This document shows, piece by piece, positions 42,066 to 50,669 of a DNA stretch of 64,000 nucleotides. The number at the start of each line of letters is the position of its first letter. Positions within the stretch are counted from its first letter, which is position 1. The translations under genes and the position numbers were made by a program. The DNA comes from an uncultured Agathobacter sp. GTDB taxonomy: Bacteria; Bacillota; Clostridia; Lachnospirales; Lachnospiraceae. The stretch covers positions 111,321 through 175,320 of the forward strand of contig CAKRLV010000003.1 in NCBI GenBank assembly GCA_934359755.1, read 5' to 3'. The notes under the pieces are model-generated. The model had not been told where the DNA came from and searched no databases. It saw only the letters and a list, made by a program, of their open reading frames with translations.

Positions 42066-43370
42066 TTTATCTGAAAGTGGAATGATAACGGTGGCAGAGT
42101 ATACATCATCCCTATGCTGGATGATACAGAAACCACCACAGGCTTCCGCAGAATTTTTGACATTTTTAAGACCATATCCATGTATAAAATCCACATCTTC
42201 AAAATCATCAGGCGCATTGGCTGGATCTGTGATGACATAAGTGTTGGCTACATGAACAGTGAAGGTGTTCTCAACAGTCCGCACAGCCACCGTTATTTCA
42301 GGGTTGAGCTGATCCTTGCATGCCTTTAGCGCATTATCTAACAGATTTCCAAGAATAATAGTAAGGTGATAGTCATTTGTAGGAACAGTGTTGTTATCAA
42401 AACGCAGGTTAGTATGAAGCGTAATATCATGGCTTTTGGTCTGAAGCAGGAGGTTGCTTACGAATGCATCTACCACAAGATTTCCTGTATTAATAGTACA
42501 GTAGCGCGATTCGAGGTCATGCATGATGTCTTTGGAATATGGAATTATATCATCATATTTCTTTTCGTTTACACATTTTTCGATATAAAACAAATGCTTT
42601 TTGGTGTCATGCATGAAGCTTCGGATATTTTTGTATGCAGCACCGAGCTGTTCGTACTTGTTACGCTGGAATTCAATCTGCTCTTTTTGGACAGTAAGCT
42701 GAAAGCGCAGGTCTTCATTCTGAAGTACATTGTACAGCATGATATAGTTCATCAGATTTATAAACAATACAAAGGCTGCAATAATGAAATATGTCTGAGG
42801 CATATTTATGTTCAGATATAAAATCGGTTTTGACAGAATAAATACTACAGAAAGTATCGGTATAACTAATAGTATTAATGTGTATGAGAATGAATTAATT
42901 TTCCTTTTGGTCCGCCATACTATATGTATTATCATAGAGAAAGTAAACATAAACAGGCTCGCGGCAAGAGATATACTTGAGAATACAAAGGAATCCATAA
43001 CATTCTCCTTGGCAGTGTAAGAGAAAATGCTTGTAATTATATAGTATGAAAAATATTCAAATGCGGCAGCAAGTACGCAGTAGCTTATGGATAAAAGCAA
43101 TCGTGTCCTGTTATTGGTATAAAAAAGAAAGCTCAGAAGGAATAAGAGGGTAGAGGTTAAACTTAAACGTATAATTGTTGCATACACAGTTGTATTTCCA
43201 GTTAATGCAGAGGTAAGGAAAGAAGAAAGGATGAAGCCTAAAATGTATATAAAAAGAATACTGTAGTAGGGAAGTCTGGCGTTCTTTTTATCTATAATTG
43301 TCTGGAAAAAAACAAAACTAGATGTACCTGCGACAATACAGTCTAAGAAGTTTAGTAATAATGTCTTCAT
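42048..43370 (-). CDS. agrC: AgrC-like sensor histidine kinase
   Basis: A 440-residue peptide-pheromone receptor. About six to seven membrane helices fill residues 1-215. The cytoplasmic part has the phosphorylated His in FMHDTKKHLFY near residue 255 and a GHKL ATPase domain (NLLDNALKAC as N box, HGYGLKNVKNSAEACGG as G box). This layout and the HDxKxH site are typical of AgrC-type HPK10 kinases that detect cyclic autoinducer peptides. It lies downstream of agrA, an order (B-A-C) different from staphylococcal agrBDCA. AAGGAG precedes the start. Confidence 0.92.
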   Translation of the reverse strand: MKTLLLNFLDCIVAGTSSFVFFQTIIDKKNARLPYYSILFIYILGFILSSFLTSALTGNTTVYATIIRLSLTSTLLFLLSFLFYTNNRTRLLLSISYCVLAAAFEYFSYYIITSIFSYTAKENVMDSFVFSSISLAASLFMFTFSMIIHIVWRTKRKINSFSYTLILLVIPILSVVFILSKPILYLNINMPQTYFIIAAFVLFINLMNYIMLYNVLQNEDLRFQLTVQKEQIEFQRNKYEQLGAAYKNIRSFMHDTKKHLFYIEKCVNEKKYDDIIPYSKDIMHDLESRYCTINTGNLVVDAFVSNLLLQTKSHDITLHTNLRFDNNTVPTNDYHLTIILGNLLDNALKACKDQLNPEITVAVRTVENTFTVHVANTYVITDPANAPDDFEDVDFIHGYGLKNVKNSAEACGGFCIIQHRDDVYSATVIIPLSDKAKMRP

Positions 43371-43387
43371 AATAGCTCCTTATAATT

Positions 43388-44113
43388 TTAGAGTATGTCA
43401 ATAATGAACTGAGAGTAAATCTGATGTAAATCTTTTGCACGTCTTCTGCTTACAGGGATTTTATAGTCATCATTTAGAATGATGTTGTTAGCGTTTATAG
43501 TCTTAATGTGATTGACATTTACCAGAAATCCCCTCGATGGCGAGATAAAGCCTCGGGCTGCAAGTTTGTTTTCTATGTCAGATAATGTGCCCTTTGAAAT
43601 TAGTTCTCCGTTGGATAACTGATATCTGACATGTGATTTGTTCTCCTTCATAGATGAAATAAATAGGATATCTTTAAGCGTAACAAAATGCTTCTCATTT
43701 TCAGCGTCTACTATCACAATATTTTTCGAGCTGCGTTCAACTTTAGCGATTATATCGTTAAATAACTTAAATACAGCATCATATTCAATAGGCTTTGTGA
43801 GAAATTGAAAAGGCTGTACATCAAAGCTGTCATGCATATACTTCGGATAGGAAGTAGTAAATACGATAAATAAATCATCATCAATTTCACGAAGGTATCG
43901 TGCCAGTTCTATTCCATTAATCTTTGGCATCTCTATATCTAAGAGTACAACATCATATGAATGTTCGCTAAAATCAGATATAAGATGTTGGGATGATGTG
44001 AAGGAAGATGTAATGATATTGTTGTTAGTCGCTATATTGTATCGGGAGATACTTTCTTTTAATATTTCTATATCAGTCATTTCATCATCACATATTGCTA
44101 TGTTGAGATTCAT
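43388..44113 (-). CDS. agrA: AgrA-like LytTR response regulator
   Basis: A 241-residue regulator. The receiver has the acidic pair CDDE near residue 8, phosphoacceptor Asp in VVLLDIEMPKING and Lys in FLTKPIEYD. The C-terminal LytTR domain is clear (LFISSMKENKSHVRYQLSNG, FISPSRGFLVNVNHI, IPVSRRRAK). The start MNLNIAICDDE at 44113 has a GGAGG site; longer frames begin upstream within agrB without support. It overlaps agrB by 26 bases. Predicted sites for it are the 21-bp-spaced ACCGTT repeats at 44784-44923 and 49968-50061. Confidence 0.92.
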   Translation of the reverse strand: MNLNIAICDDEMTDIEILKESISRYNIATNNNIITSSFTSSQHLISDFSEHSYDVVLLDIEMPKINGIELARYLREIDDDLFIVFTTSYPKYMHDSFDVQPFQFLTKPIEYDAVFKLFNDIIAKVERSSKNIVIVDAENEKHFVTLKDILFISSMKENKSHVRYQLSNGELISKGTLSDIENKLAARGFISPSRGFLVNVNHIKTINANNIILNDDYKIPVSRRRAKDLHQIYSQFIIDIL

Positions 44114-44687
44114 TTTGCCGCCTCCTGTCTGAGTAATATCCTGCATATAAACCAGCCGTACATACAATAAGGCTTAAAAGGTTGGAGTATATACCTTTAT
44201 TAAAGTTTAGCAAAAGTGCTGAAATTGTAAATATGGAATCTGTAATAAATAATATAAATACTTTTTTTCGGGCTGTTTTAACCATATCCGCTGTAAAAAG
44301 CTTATTCGGAGTATTAACAGGTGAAATTTTTATTATTAGTGTCCAGCAAATAAGATATCCAAGCAGCAGAAAGCAAGGATGTATTGATATACTTATAATA
44401 TTAAAAGATAAATATATAGCATATACGAAATAAGATAACAGAAAGCATGAGAAGCGCGTCTGGCAGTGATAGCCACCTGCTATTGCCCGTAAAGAGCCTG
44501 TGATTATAATGTATACTGTAGTGGCAATATATTGTTTAATGATAAACCCTATAAATATGAGTGAGATATTGTATATTGTAAAACTAAATATATAGTCAAA
44601 AATATATGCATAAGTCTCCGTATATTGTGGCTCGATAAGACCTGAGCAAGTGTATTTGTGTGATAGATATTCTCCGAAAGATTTCAT
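44088..44687 (-). CDS. agrB: AgrB-like autoinducer peptide processing protease
   Basis: A 199-residue integral membrane protein of the AgrB family. The catalytic His and Cys are visible in RAIAGGYHCQTRFSC near residues 68-82 (GGYH and the following Cys about eight residues later), and most of the protein is hydrophobic (five to six membrane helices). AgrB cuts the C-terminal tail of AgrD and makes the thiolactone ring. It is the first gene of the minus-strand unit after the divergent regulatory region. AGGAG precedes the ATG. The substrate peptide is encoded on the opposite strand at 44964. Confidence 0.92.
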   Translation of the reverse strand: MKSFGEYLSHKYTCSGLIEPQYTETYAYIFDYIFSFTIYNISLIFIGFIIKQYIATTVYIIITGSLRAIAGGYHCQTRFSCFLLSYFVYAIYLSFNIISISIHPCFLLLGYLICWTLIIKISPVNTPNKLFTADMVKTARKKVFILFITDSIFTISALLLNFNKGIYSNLLSLIVCTAGLYAGYYSDRRRQNESQHSNM

Positions 44688-44783
44688 TTATGTACTCCTA
44701 TATAATGATATGATGGTCAAAATGTCTTTTGCCCCTCACTTATGATTAATCAGATTACTACATGTTCCACATTCAATAGGTGT

Positions 44784-44923
44784 ATTATATCATCTTAGGA
44801 ATACAACTTTTTATTTTATACTGAGTGGTTAAAAATAGGGAGCGAACGGTAAAATTACCGTTCACTCCCTATTTTGGACCGTTGGGTAGTATTTCTATTT
44901 TTTTTTACAGAGTTATGTATAAT
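44784..44923. promoter_or_regulatory. Divergent agrB/agrD promoter region with symmetric AgrA sites
   Basis: A 44-bp dyad at 44832-44875 (20 of 22 positions paired) is centred between the two transcripts. On the plus strand ACCGTT at 44857 and 44878 are 21 bp apart, and TATAAT at 44918-44923 begins 40 bp after the second. On the minus strand ACCGTT (44850) and ACCACT (44829) are also 21 bp apart, and TATAAT (44789-44784) begins 40 bp later. The dyad, the 21-bp repeats and the equal geometry all fit AgrA-type activation of both directions. The -35 boxes are poor on both sides. Confidence 0.8.
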
Positions 44924-44963
44924 AAAATTGTCAATTGGCAAATACATAAGGAGGAACTGAAAC

Positions 44964-45146
44964 TTGAAGGGACACAAGGAAACTAGGTTACAGAAGGGGG
45001 CAATAATGTGCAGGATAGCAGAATTGGCTGCACCAAGTGTATCACATTGTTGCTATGGTACATATTTTCAGCCTACTGAACCTGATAACTTGAAGGAATT
45101 TGTAGCAAAGAAAAAGGATATTTTGGAGGGATTGAAGAATGATTAA
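44964..45146 (+). CDS. agrD: AgrD-like cyclic autoinducer peptide precursor
   Basis: A 60-residue peptide (TTG start with AAGGAGG nine bases upstream; an alternative ATG at 45006 also has a G-rich site and would give 46 residues). The middle reads SHCCYGTYFQPTEPDNLKEF: a Cys followed by aromatic residues, as in cyclised autoinducers, then a charged P-rich recognition tail like that which AgrB cuts. The end (AKKKDILEGLKND) is longer than in staphylococcal AgrD. It overlaps the next gene by eight bases. Its position opposite agrB, under the same AgrA-type control, supports the call. Confidence 0.75.
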   Translation: MKGHKETRLQKGAIMCRIAELAAPSVSHCCYGTYFQPTEPDNLKEFVAKKKDILEGLKND

Positions 45147-45507
45147 ACAGAAGTTTAAATTTACAAAAATGTTTGCGTTAGTTGGAGCTATGACAATACT
45201 ATTAGGAACAGTACCAGTAAGCGCAAATTGTATTTCAGCGAATATGAATAGTGCTAGGACTTTAATTACAGCAGGTGCATCAATGGGAAGCGGAAGCTAC
45301 CATTTTACATGTGATGGATGGGAGAAACATCCGACAACGTTACATGAAGTAAGAGTGAATAAAACAATACATGCAGGAGGTTCAAATTCTGCATCGGTCA
45401 ATTTTAGAACTGATAATGGTTACAAGTTTGAAAGAAATCTTCATGGTTTGCGTCTTAATGTAAGTTTAGTATTTAATTCTGGATATAAAGGATTTATTAA
45501 TGTATAA
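45139..45507 (+). CDS. Secreted small protein of the agr unit (possible bacteriocin)
   Basis: A 122-residue protein with a signal peptide (about 1-30, ending VPVSANC). The mature part is small and neutral with HFTCDGWEKHPTTLHE and polar Asn/Gly-rich strands near the end. No family is recognised. It lies between agrD and a lipoprotein plus ABC transporter, under the agr-type promoter, so a quorum-controlled secreted peptide or bacteriocin is a reasonable guess. GGAGG is eight bases before the ATG, which overlaps agrD. Confidence 0.65.
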   Translation: MIKQKFKFTKMFALVGAMTILLGTVPVSANCISANMNSARTLITAGASMGSGSYHFTCDGWEKHPTTLHEVRVNKTIHAGGSNSASVNFRTDNGYKFERNLHGLRLNVSLVFNSGYKGFINV

Positions 45508-45518
45508 TAATAGAAAAC

Positions 45519-45556
45519 AATACACAGGTGGTTGCTTTTGTAATCACCTGTGTATT
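45519..45556 (+). terminator. Hairpin after the secreted peptide gene
   Basis: AATACACAGGTG pairs with CACCTGTGTATT around a short loop, without a strong T-run. It may give partial termination, so the peptide is made in excess over the downstream transporter. Confidence 0.55.
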
Positions 45557-45575
45557 ATTCATAAAGGAGAACAGA

Positions 45576-46739
45576 ATGAAGGGTATAAAACTTGTAGGTA
45601 TTTTGGTGTTGACTATAAGTGCAATTATTTTTACAGGCTGCACAAGAAAGAACAATACAAATCCAAATGTTGAGAGTGGTAATGTTACTGAGAAAAATGA
45701 TGATAATTCAGCGGAGAAAGTTTCGCAGGATATAGCAGATACACAAAATTTGGAAAATGAAAATAGCGGAAAGTATGCGTATAAATTTAATGTTGAGACA
45801 GATTGCCAGTCAGATCAGGGTGAGGCCATAACAGAAGCATATACTTCGGCTGGATATTATAGTCTGAATGCATTAAATAATGTAACGAGTTCATACAGAC
45901 TGGACTATTATGATTATTCAAGTAAGCAGTCGATTCCTGTTTGTACAAAGGCAAACTGTCAGCATAACGATAAAGAGTGCGATGCTTATTTCCTTGGAAA
46001 TGAATATCCTGTAGGCACAATGTGGTATTACGAAGGAAATTTGTATATGCCATCAGTTGATGGAGATTATTTATGCATTACGAAGATTTCGTCGGATGGT
46101 TCGACAAGAGAGAAGGTCTGCTCTGTTGCCAGAGTTGTGGATGTTGAAGATGAGAATGGTTATGAGGCGGTTTATTATCCGACTATGATTCTTCATCGTG
46201 GGGAAATATATTATACAGACTGCTATCCGGGGTGTAAAAAGGCTGTTCTCTATAAGAAGTCATTGGATGATAGTTCTAAGCCAGAGACTATAGACACGAT
46301 AGAAGGTGATAATGTCCTGATATACAGGATGAAAGGTTATGGCAATAATATTTTCTTTCAGAGAGCTGAATTTGGAGAGGATGGAGATGTCACGGATGGT
46401 GGTATATATGTATACAATACAAAAGATGCCACAGAAGCTGAGATTGTAAAAGGTGCAGTATCTTCTTATTGTCTTGATGAAGCTGGAAATATTTATTACT
46501 ACGATAATTCTAATAAAGCGATTTCAAGACTTGATACAGATGGACAGACCGATACTTTTTATGAATTTGGAGATGAAGATAACAATGGATTTTTGTGCGA
46601 TGGTGACAGATTTCTTGTTTATGTGACTACTGATAGTAAAGAAAAGCAGTATATAGTTGATACAGATGGGAATATCACAAAAACAATTACTAAACGCAAG
46701 AAATTTGAAAAGCCATACCAGTCAATTCGTGACAAGTAA
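45576..46739 (+). CDS. Lipoprotein with beta-propeller-like repeats
   Basis: A 387-residue protein with a lipoprotein signal (MKGIKLVGILVLTISAIIFTGC; Cys at about residue 22), an acidic Asn-rich linker and then repeated beta blades with aromatic motifs (YYNLYMPSVDG-like, RGEIYYTDCYPG, AGNIYYYDNSNKAISRLDTDG), a pattern of surface propeller lipoproteins in clostridia. AAGGAGA precedes the ATG; frames upstream overlap the hairpin. It stands before the ABC permease gene and may help immunity or substrate capture; function unknown. Confidence 0.72.
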   Translation: MKGIKLVGILVLTISAIIFTGCTRKNNTNPNVESGNVTEKNDDNSAEKVSQDIADTQNLENENSGKYAYKFNVETDCQSDQGEAITEAYTSAGYYSLNALNNVTSSYRLDYYDYSSKQSIPVCTKANCQHNDKECDAYFLGNEYPVGTMWYYEGNLYMPSVDGDYLCITKISSDGSTREKVCSVARVVDVEDENGYEAVYYPTMILHRGEIYYTDCYPGCKKAVLYKKSLDDSSKPETIDTIEGDNVLIYRMKGYGNNIFFQRAEFGEDGDVTDGGIYVYNTKDATEAEIVKGAVSSYCLDEAGNIYYYDNSNKAISRLDTDGQTDTFYEFGDEDNNGFLCDGDRFLVYVTTDSKEKQYIVDTDGNITKTITKRKKFEKPYQSIRDK

Positions 46740-46753
46740 AGGAATGTGCGGTT

Positions 46754-48832
46754 ATGGAATTAAGGCTAATTATAGAAAATAAAAAATTCTGGATTGCGGC
46801 ATCGGTTCTGCTGATATTATCTATGGTATTATTTGGTAATTTCAAACGTGATGAAGTGGATTCCTCTTTTTCATACAAAAAATATATAGAGAGTATTTAT
46901 AATTCAAAGCAGCGTATGGAGATATCAATATTCAAAGATAAAGCCGATAATTTGCAGAAAGATGAGATGACAGCAGACGCATATAACAGAGTAAAGAACA
47001 TAAGAATTTCTAAAGGAGACTACGCAGCTGCAGGAACTGTAGTCTCTTTTGACTTGTCTAAATTTGTCTTTCTGATATATGCAGTAGTATTTGTGTGGGG
47101 ATTTATAGAGACTGACCGCGGAAAGTCACCATTGCTGTTTACACTGCCAAGGGGGAGATCGTTTCTGGCATGGCAAAGAATTGCCGCAATATTTTTAAGT
47201 TCATTAATTTTCTTAGGGATATGGTTTGTCGGAATTTATTTAATTGCAGTTATCAAAAATGGAATTGATAGCAGCTACATGGTATATGCTCAATCTGTAT
47301 ACGAATTACATGAATGCATCTTTGATATAGAGGTTTGGCAGTATTTGATATTAGAATTTGCGCTTCTTGTCGTGGGACTGGCAGTGACAGTTATATTTGT
47401 CTGGCTGATAAAGAGAATTGTTTCAATTAATATAGTGGCAATGGTGATAGTAGCTGTGCTGTATGTTGTTGAATATTTATTGCTGGGATTGGGCGAGCAG
47501 AGCCGGTATGTGCTGCTTAAATATATAAATTTATGGAATTTGCTTAATCCATATGAGGTGATTGGTTCTTATCGTGTGTTGTCTGTCGGAGACTGGCTCT
47601 GTGGAAGTATTGAGGCGTTTATTATATTTCTGGCAAGCTGTCTCATTATCCTGCCATTGGCAATTGTACTTGTTGAAAATAAACGGATGGGTGGCGTCAG
47701 AATAAAAATAGGCTGTCCTGCGGTTATAAATAAGCTGTTTTTATATATACTTTCAAAACTTAATTTATTTGGTCTGGAATGCTATAAGATTCTTTTTGAG
47801 CAAAAAGGGATAGTGTGTATCGCAGCTATATTAATTACAATATTTGGAATGGTTGATACTAATACTATTACATATTATGGAGTGAATGAGTGGAAAAATG
47901 CTGTGTATGAAGCATACTCTGGCAGAGATTTAAGTGAGATTGAGGAGTATGCAGCGCAGGAATCAAAACGTATAAGACAAATTGAGGCTGATTATATTCT
48001 TGCTGAAAAGAAATTTGAAAAAGGTGAACTTACGGAAGATGAATTAGACAAATATAGCACAAAAGCAGGAATGGTGGATATTGAACGTGAGGGATTAATT
48101 GACATCAAAAGTCAGCTCGCAAGTTTAAAGAGAAGCAAAGAGGCTGGAATAGACGTATGTTTTATGGATAATAAGGCATATCAGATATTGTGGAAATCGA
48201 ACGAAAATTATGTAAGCAGAACTGATACCAGAAGACGTGTTTATGGATTGATGGCAGTTGTCTTTGTTATATTTCTGACTGGTTTTTTGTTTTCATATGA
48301 GAAAGATATGAAACTGGAGAAACTAATACGTCCACTGTCTGGTAGTCGCAGGGAACTTTTCAGATTGAGACATATCATACTTATAATGAATTGTGTAATT
48401 GCATGGTGTGTGATATATGGTCTGGAACTGTATCAGGTTTATAAGGTTTATGGACTGAGATATCTGGCGGCACCAGTCCAGAGCGTTGTCTTTTTAGAAA
48501 ACTTTCCACTTAGGATACCGATATGGGGATATCTGGTAATAATCGAAATGTTCCATCTGGTTTCGCTTTATGCTGTAGGATGGATGACTGTCTATGTGTG
48601 CAGCAGGCTTGGGAGCGTTAAGGGAATGATAGTGTCATTACTTTTTCTGTGCGGGCCTGAGATTTTGAACATGGTCAGTAATCTGGATATGCATTGGTTG
48701 TCTGCTGTGCAGATTGTTTTAGCGACAGAGCGGATATGTAGATACAATATGGTGGTTTATGTATCTTCTTTAGTGGTTTTGGCAATGATGGCAGTGTATT
48801 GTTACTGTGAGGTGGAGGATAGATGTCGATGA
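46754..48832 (+). CDS. ABC transporter permease (ABC-2-like, 692 residues)
   Basis: A large membrane protein. A single helix near residue 10-25 is followed by an external stretch and five helices (about 95-320), then a second set starting near residue 355 with another long external/coiled region (about 380-500) and six helices (about 500-690). The doubled arrangement looks like two fused permease halves. It overlaps the ATPase gene by 10 bases and so forms an exporter with it. Substrate unknown; the agr-controlled secreted peptide is a candidate (inference). Confidence 0.78.
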   Translation: MELRLIIENKKFWIAASVLLILSMVLFGNFKRDEVDSSFSYKKYIESIYNSKQRMEISIFKDKADNLQKDEMTADAYNRVKNIRISKGDYAAAGTVVSFDLSKFVFLIYAVVFVWGFIETDRGKSPLLFTLPRGRSFLAWQRIAAIFLSSLIFLGIWFVGIYLIAVIKNGIDSSYMVYAQSVYELHECIFDIEVWQYLILEFALLVVGLAVTVIFVWLIKRIVSINIVAMVIVAVLYVVEYLLLGLGEQSRYVLLKYINLWNLLNPYEVIGSYRVLSVGDWLCGSIEAFIIFLASCLIILPLAIVLVENKRMGGVRIKIGCPAVINKLFLYILSKLNLFGLECYKILFEQKGIVCIAAILITIFGMVDTNTITYYGVNEWKNAVYEAYSGRDLSEIEEYAAQESKRIRQIEADYILAEKKFEKGELTEDELDKYSTKAGMVDIEREGLIDIKSQLASLKRSKEAGIDVCFMDNKAYQILWKSNENYVSRTDTRRRVYGLMAVVFVIFLTGFLFSYEKDMKLEKLIRPLSGSRRELFRLRHIILIMNCVIAWCVIYGLELYQVYKVYGLRYLAAPVQSVVFLENFPLRIPIWGYLVIIEMFHLVSLYAVGWMTVYVCSRLGSVKGMIVSLLFLCGPEILNMVSNLDMHWLSAVQIVLATERICRYNMVVYVSSLVVLAMMAVYCYCEVEDRCR

Positions 48833-49704
48833 AACTTGAAATGAAAAAACTAACTAAATTCTATGGTACAAGGTGCGTGCTGGATGAATTTAGTTTTGAA
48901 TTTACGCCAGGAGTGTATGGACTACTGGGACCGAATGGTGCTGGCAAAAGTACTTTGATGAATTTGCTGACAGATAATATTGCCAGAAGCAGCGGCAGAA
49001 TTTTGTGTGATGGAACTGAGATACTTAAAATGGGAAAAGAATACCGAAAGCTTGTGGGATATATGCCGCAGCAGCAAAATATGTTTGAACATTTTAGTGC
49101 CTATACATTTCTGCAATATATTGGATTTTTGAAGGAGATACCTAAAAAGGAACTGAAAAAGGATATAAATCGCTGTCTTAAGCTGGTGAATTTGTATGAC
49201 AGAAGAGCTGACAAAGTGAAGAGTTTTTCTGGCGGAATGAAGCAGAGACTTTTGCTTGCACAGGCACTACTAGGCGAGCCGAAGATAATTATACTAGATG
49301 AACCGACGGCTGGTCTCGACCCTAAGGAAAGAATCAATATCAGAAATATTATTGCGGACATAGCCGAGGATAAGATTATAATTCTTGCTACACATGTGGT
49401 GTCTGATATTGAGTGTATCGCTAAAGAAGTTTTATTTGTAAAGAAGGGGGTGCTAATACATTATGGAACTCCGATAGAACTGATGAATCAGATGCATGGA
49501 AAAGTAACAGAGATTTCGTGTAATAAATATCCTATCAAAGAATGCCGCAGTAAATACCCACAGGGAAATGCTGTGCAAAGAGAGAATGGCTTGTATTACA
49601 GAGTAGTGGGGGATGAAGTGCCGGATGAGGGACAGGTGGTAGAAAACGGATTTTCATTGGAAGATGTATATCAGTATTTGTATGGCAGCCGGGCAGATAT
49701 TTAA
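48823..49704 (+). CDS. ABC transporter ATP-binding protein
   Basis: A 293-residue ATPase with Walker A GPNGAGKST near residue 37, signature FSGGMKQR near 133 and Walker B IIILDEPTAGLD near 155. A C-terminal extension of about 70 residues follows the NBD, as in bacitracin/lantibiotic-type export ATPases. It starts inside the end of the permease gene, with GGAGGA ahead of the ATG. It is the partner of the 692-residue permease and the last gene of the first agr-type unit. Confidence 0.92.
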   Translation: MSMKLEMKKLTKFYGTRCVLDEFSFEFTPGVYGLLGPNGAGKSTLMNLLTDNIARSSGRILCDGTEILKMGKEYRKLVGYMPQQQNMFEHFSAYTFLQYIGFLKEIPKKELKKDINRCLKLVNLYDRRADKVKSFSGGMKQRLLLAQALLGEPKIIILDEPTAGLDPKERINIRNIIADIAEDKIIILATHVVSDIECIAKEVLFVKKGVLIHYGTPIELMNQMHGKVTEISCNKYPIKECRSKYPQGNAVQRENGLYYRVVGDEVPDEGQVVENGFSLEDVYQYLYGSRADI

Positions 49705-49817
49705 GATAAGCGTATACATTCACACCACAAAAAGACCATGTTCATTCTATATAATGTGACTATGAAGATTTGATGAAATATCAAATAGTAACTATATGAA
49801 ATATGGGGGATGTGTCT

Positions 49818-50027
49818 ATGAAGAAAAAAATAGAATGGCTGAAAGCTTTCTTTGGGGAAGATATTGATCTAAAGGATACGAGAATAGATTCATTTGAAGG
49901 AGAATCATTACAGTCTTATATGGATAATTGTGATGAAAATATAAAAAAGAATTTTATTTCCAATAGTCAAAAATATGGAGTGAACGGTAAATTTGCCGTT
50001 CACTCCATATTTTTGACCATTGGGTAA
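49818..50027 (+). CDS. Small protein ending within an agr-type dyad
   Basis: A 69-residue frame with GGGGGA seven bases before the ATG. The first 47 residues (MKKKIEWLKAFFGEDIDLKD onwards) look like real coding sequence, but the last 20 codons read through the palindrome at 49968-50015, so the end was probably created when the regulatory element moved in. It could be a truncated gene. No family is recognised. Confidence 0.4.
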   Translation: MKKKIEWLKAFFGEDIDLKDTRIDSFEGESLQSYMDNCDENIKKNFISNSQKYGVNGKFAVHSIFLTIG

Positions 50028-50061
50028 GAAAACGGTTTTTTACTCTGATTTTGTATATAAT
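49968..50061 (+). promoter_or_regulatory. Second agr-type promoter element
   Basis: A 48-bp dyad at 49968-50015 (23 of 24 positions paired) closely matches the one at 44832-44875. GCCGTT at 49995 and ACCATT at 50016 are 21 bp apart, and TATAAT at 50056-50061 begins 40 bp after the second, the same geometry as the agrD promoter. It would place the downstream peptide and ABC transporter genes in the AgrA regulon. Confidence 0.75.
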
Positions 50062-50084
50062 GAAAGCGTCAAGTGGTAAATATA

Positions 50085-50205
50085 TATGAGATTGGAGAAA
50101 ACATGAAAGAACAAAAGAAAAAAGATTAAATATTGCAAAGGTAATGTGGAGGGATAAAACTAAGCTAAAAAACCTCAATAAATTGTAGCAAATTTTGAAC
50201 AAAGG
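50085..50205 (+). pseudogene. Decayed agrD-like region
   Basis: The leader after the second agr-type promoter aligns by eye with the agrD region: the sequence after the -10 box, ATGTGGAGGGATA against ATGTGCAGGATAG, and AATTGTAGCAAA against AATTTGTAGCAAA just before the following ATGATTA. The part corresponding to the peptide core is missing and the frames stop early (seven and fourteen codons). It appears to be a deleted copy of agrD. Confidence 0.5.
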
Positions 50206-50213
50206 AGCGAACA

Positions 50214-50656
50214 ATGATTAGTAAATTAAATTTTAACAGAAGTAAATTGAACAAGATTATTAGAAACTGTATAATTAGTCTCATAGGTGGTGTTTTATTA
50301 TTTGGAGGTGACATTATATGTTCAAGCTGCTAATCAAGCAGATGTCAGTCATCCTATAATTAATTGTAAGGTGCATGGATTTATTCAATTTGTTGAAGGA
50401 CCATTAACTATATCGGATAAGATATGGTATTCAGGAACTTTGTCAGGAAGTGATAGATATTTGATAGTGCCGGCTACGACAGCAAAAGATGCAATTGCAT
50501 ATATTACTCCTGGAACAGATAAAAAAACACTGTCAAGTATTAGATTATGGTAGAGAAATCATAACTAATTATGAAGTTCCATGCGGATATGGAGGAACAA
50601 AGGGAAAGTTGAAAATATATTGTGGAGGAAATTCAAGAACAATATATTCATATTAG
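50214..50656 (+). pseudogene. Frameshifted secreted peptide gene
   Basis: An ATG with AAGGAG seven bases upstream opens a signal-peptide-like sequence (basic N-terminus, then IISLIGGVLLFGG). The frame stops soon after, but the +1 frame continues with YVQAANQADVSHPIINCKVH, and after a second +1 change near 50545 the third frame runs LDYGREIITNYEVPCGYGGT to a stop at 50656. Together the three parts make a plausible secreted protein of about 146 residues. Two single-base changes are needed, so it is a decayed gene or has sequence errors. Its place matches the secreted protein at 45139. Confidence 0.6.
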
Positions 50657-50669
50657 GTGATAGAATACG

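Noticed and set aside
42114..43020. Plus-strand frames opposite agrC
   Set aside because: They are shadows of the histidine kinase gene, with no ribosome binding sites or recognisable products.
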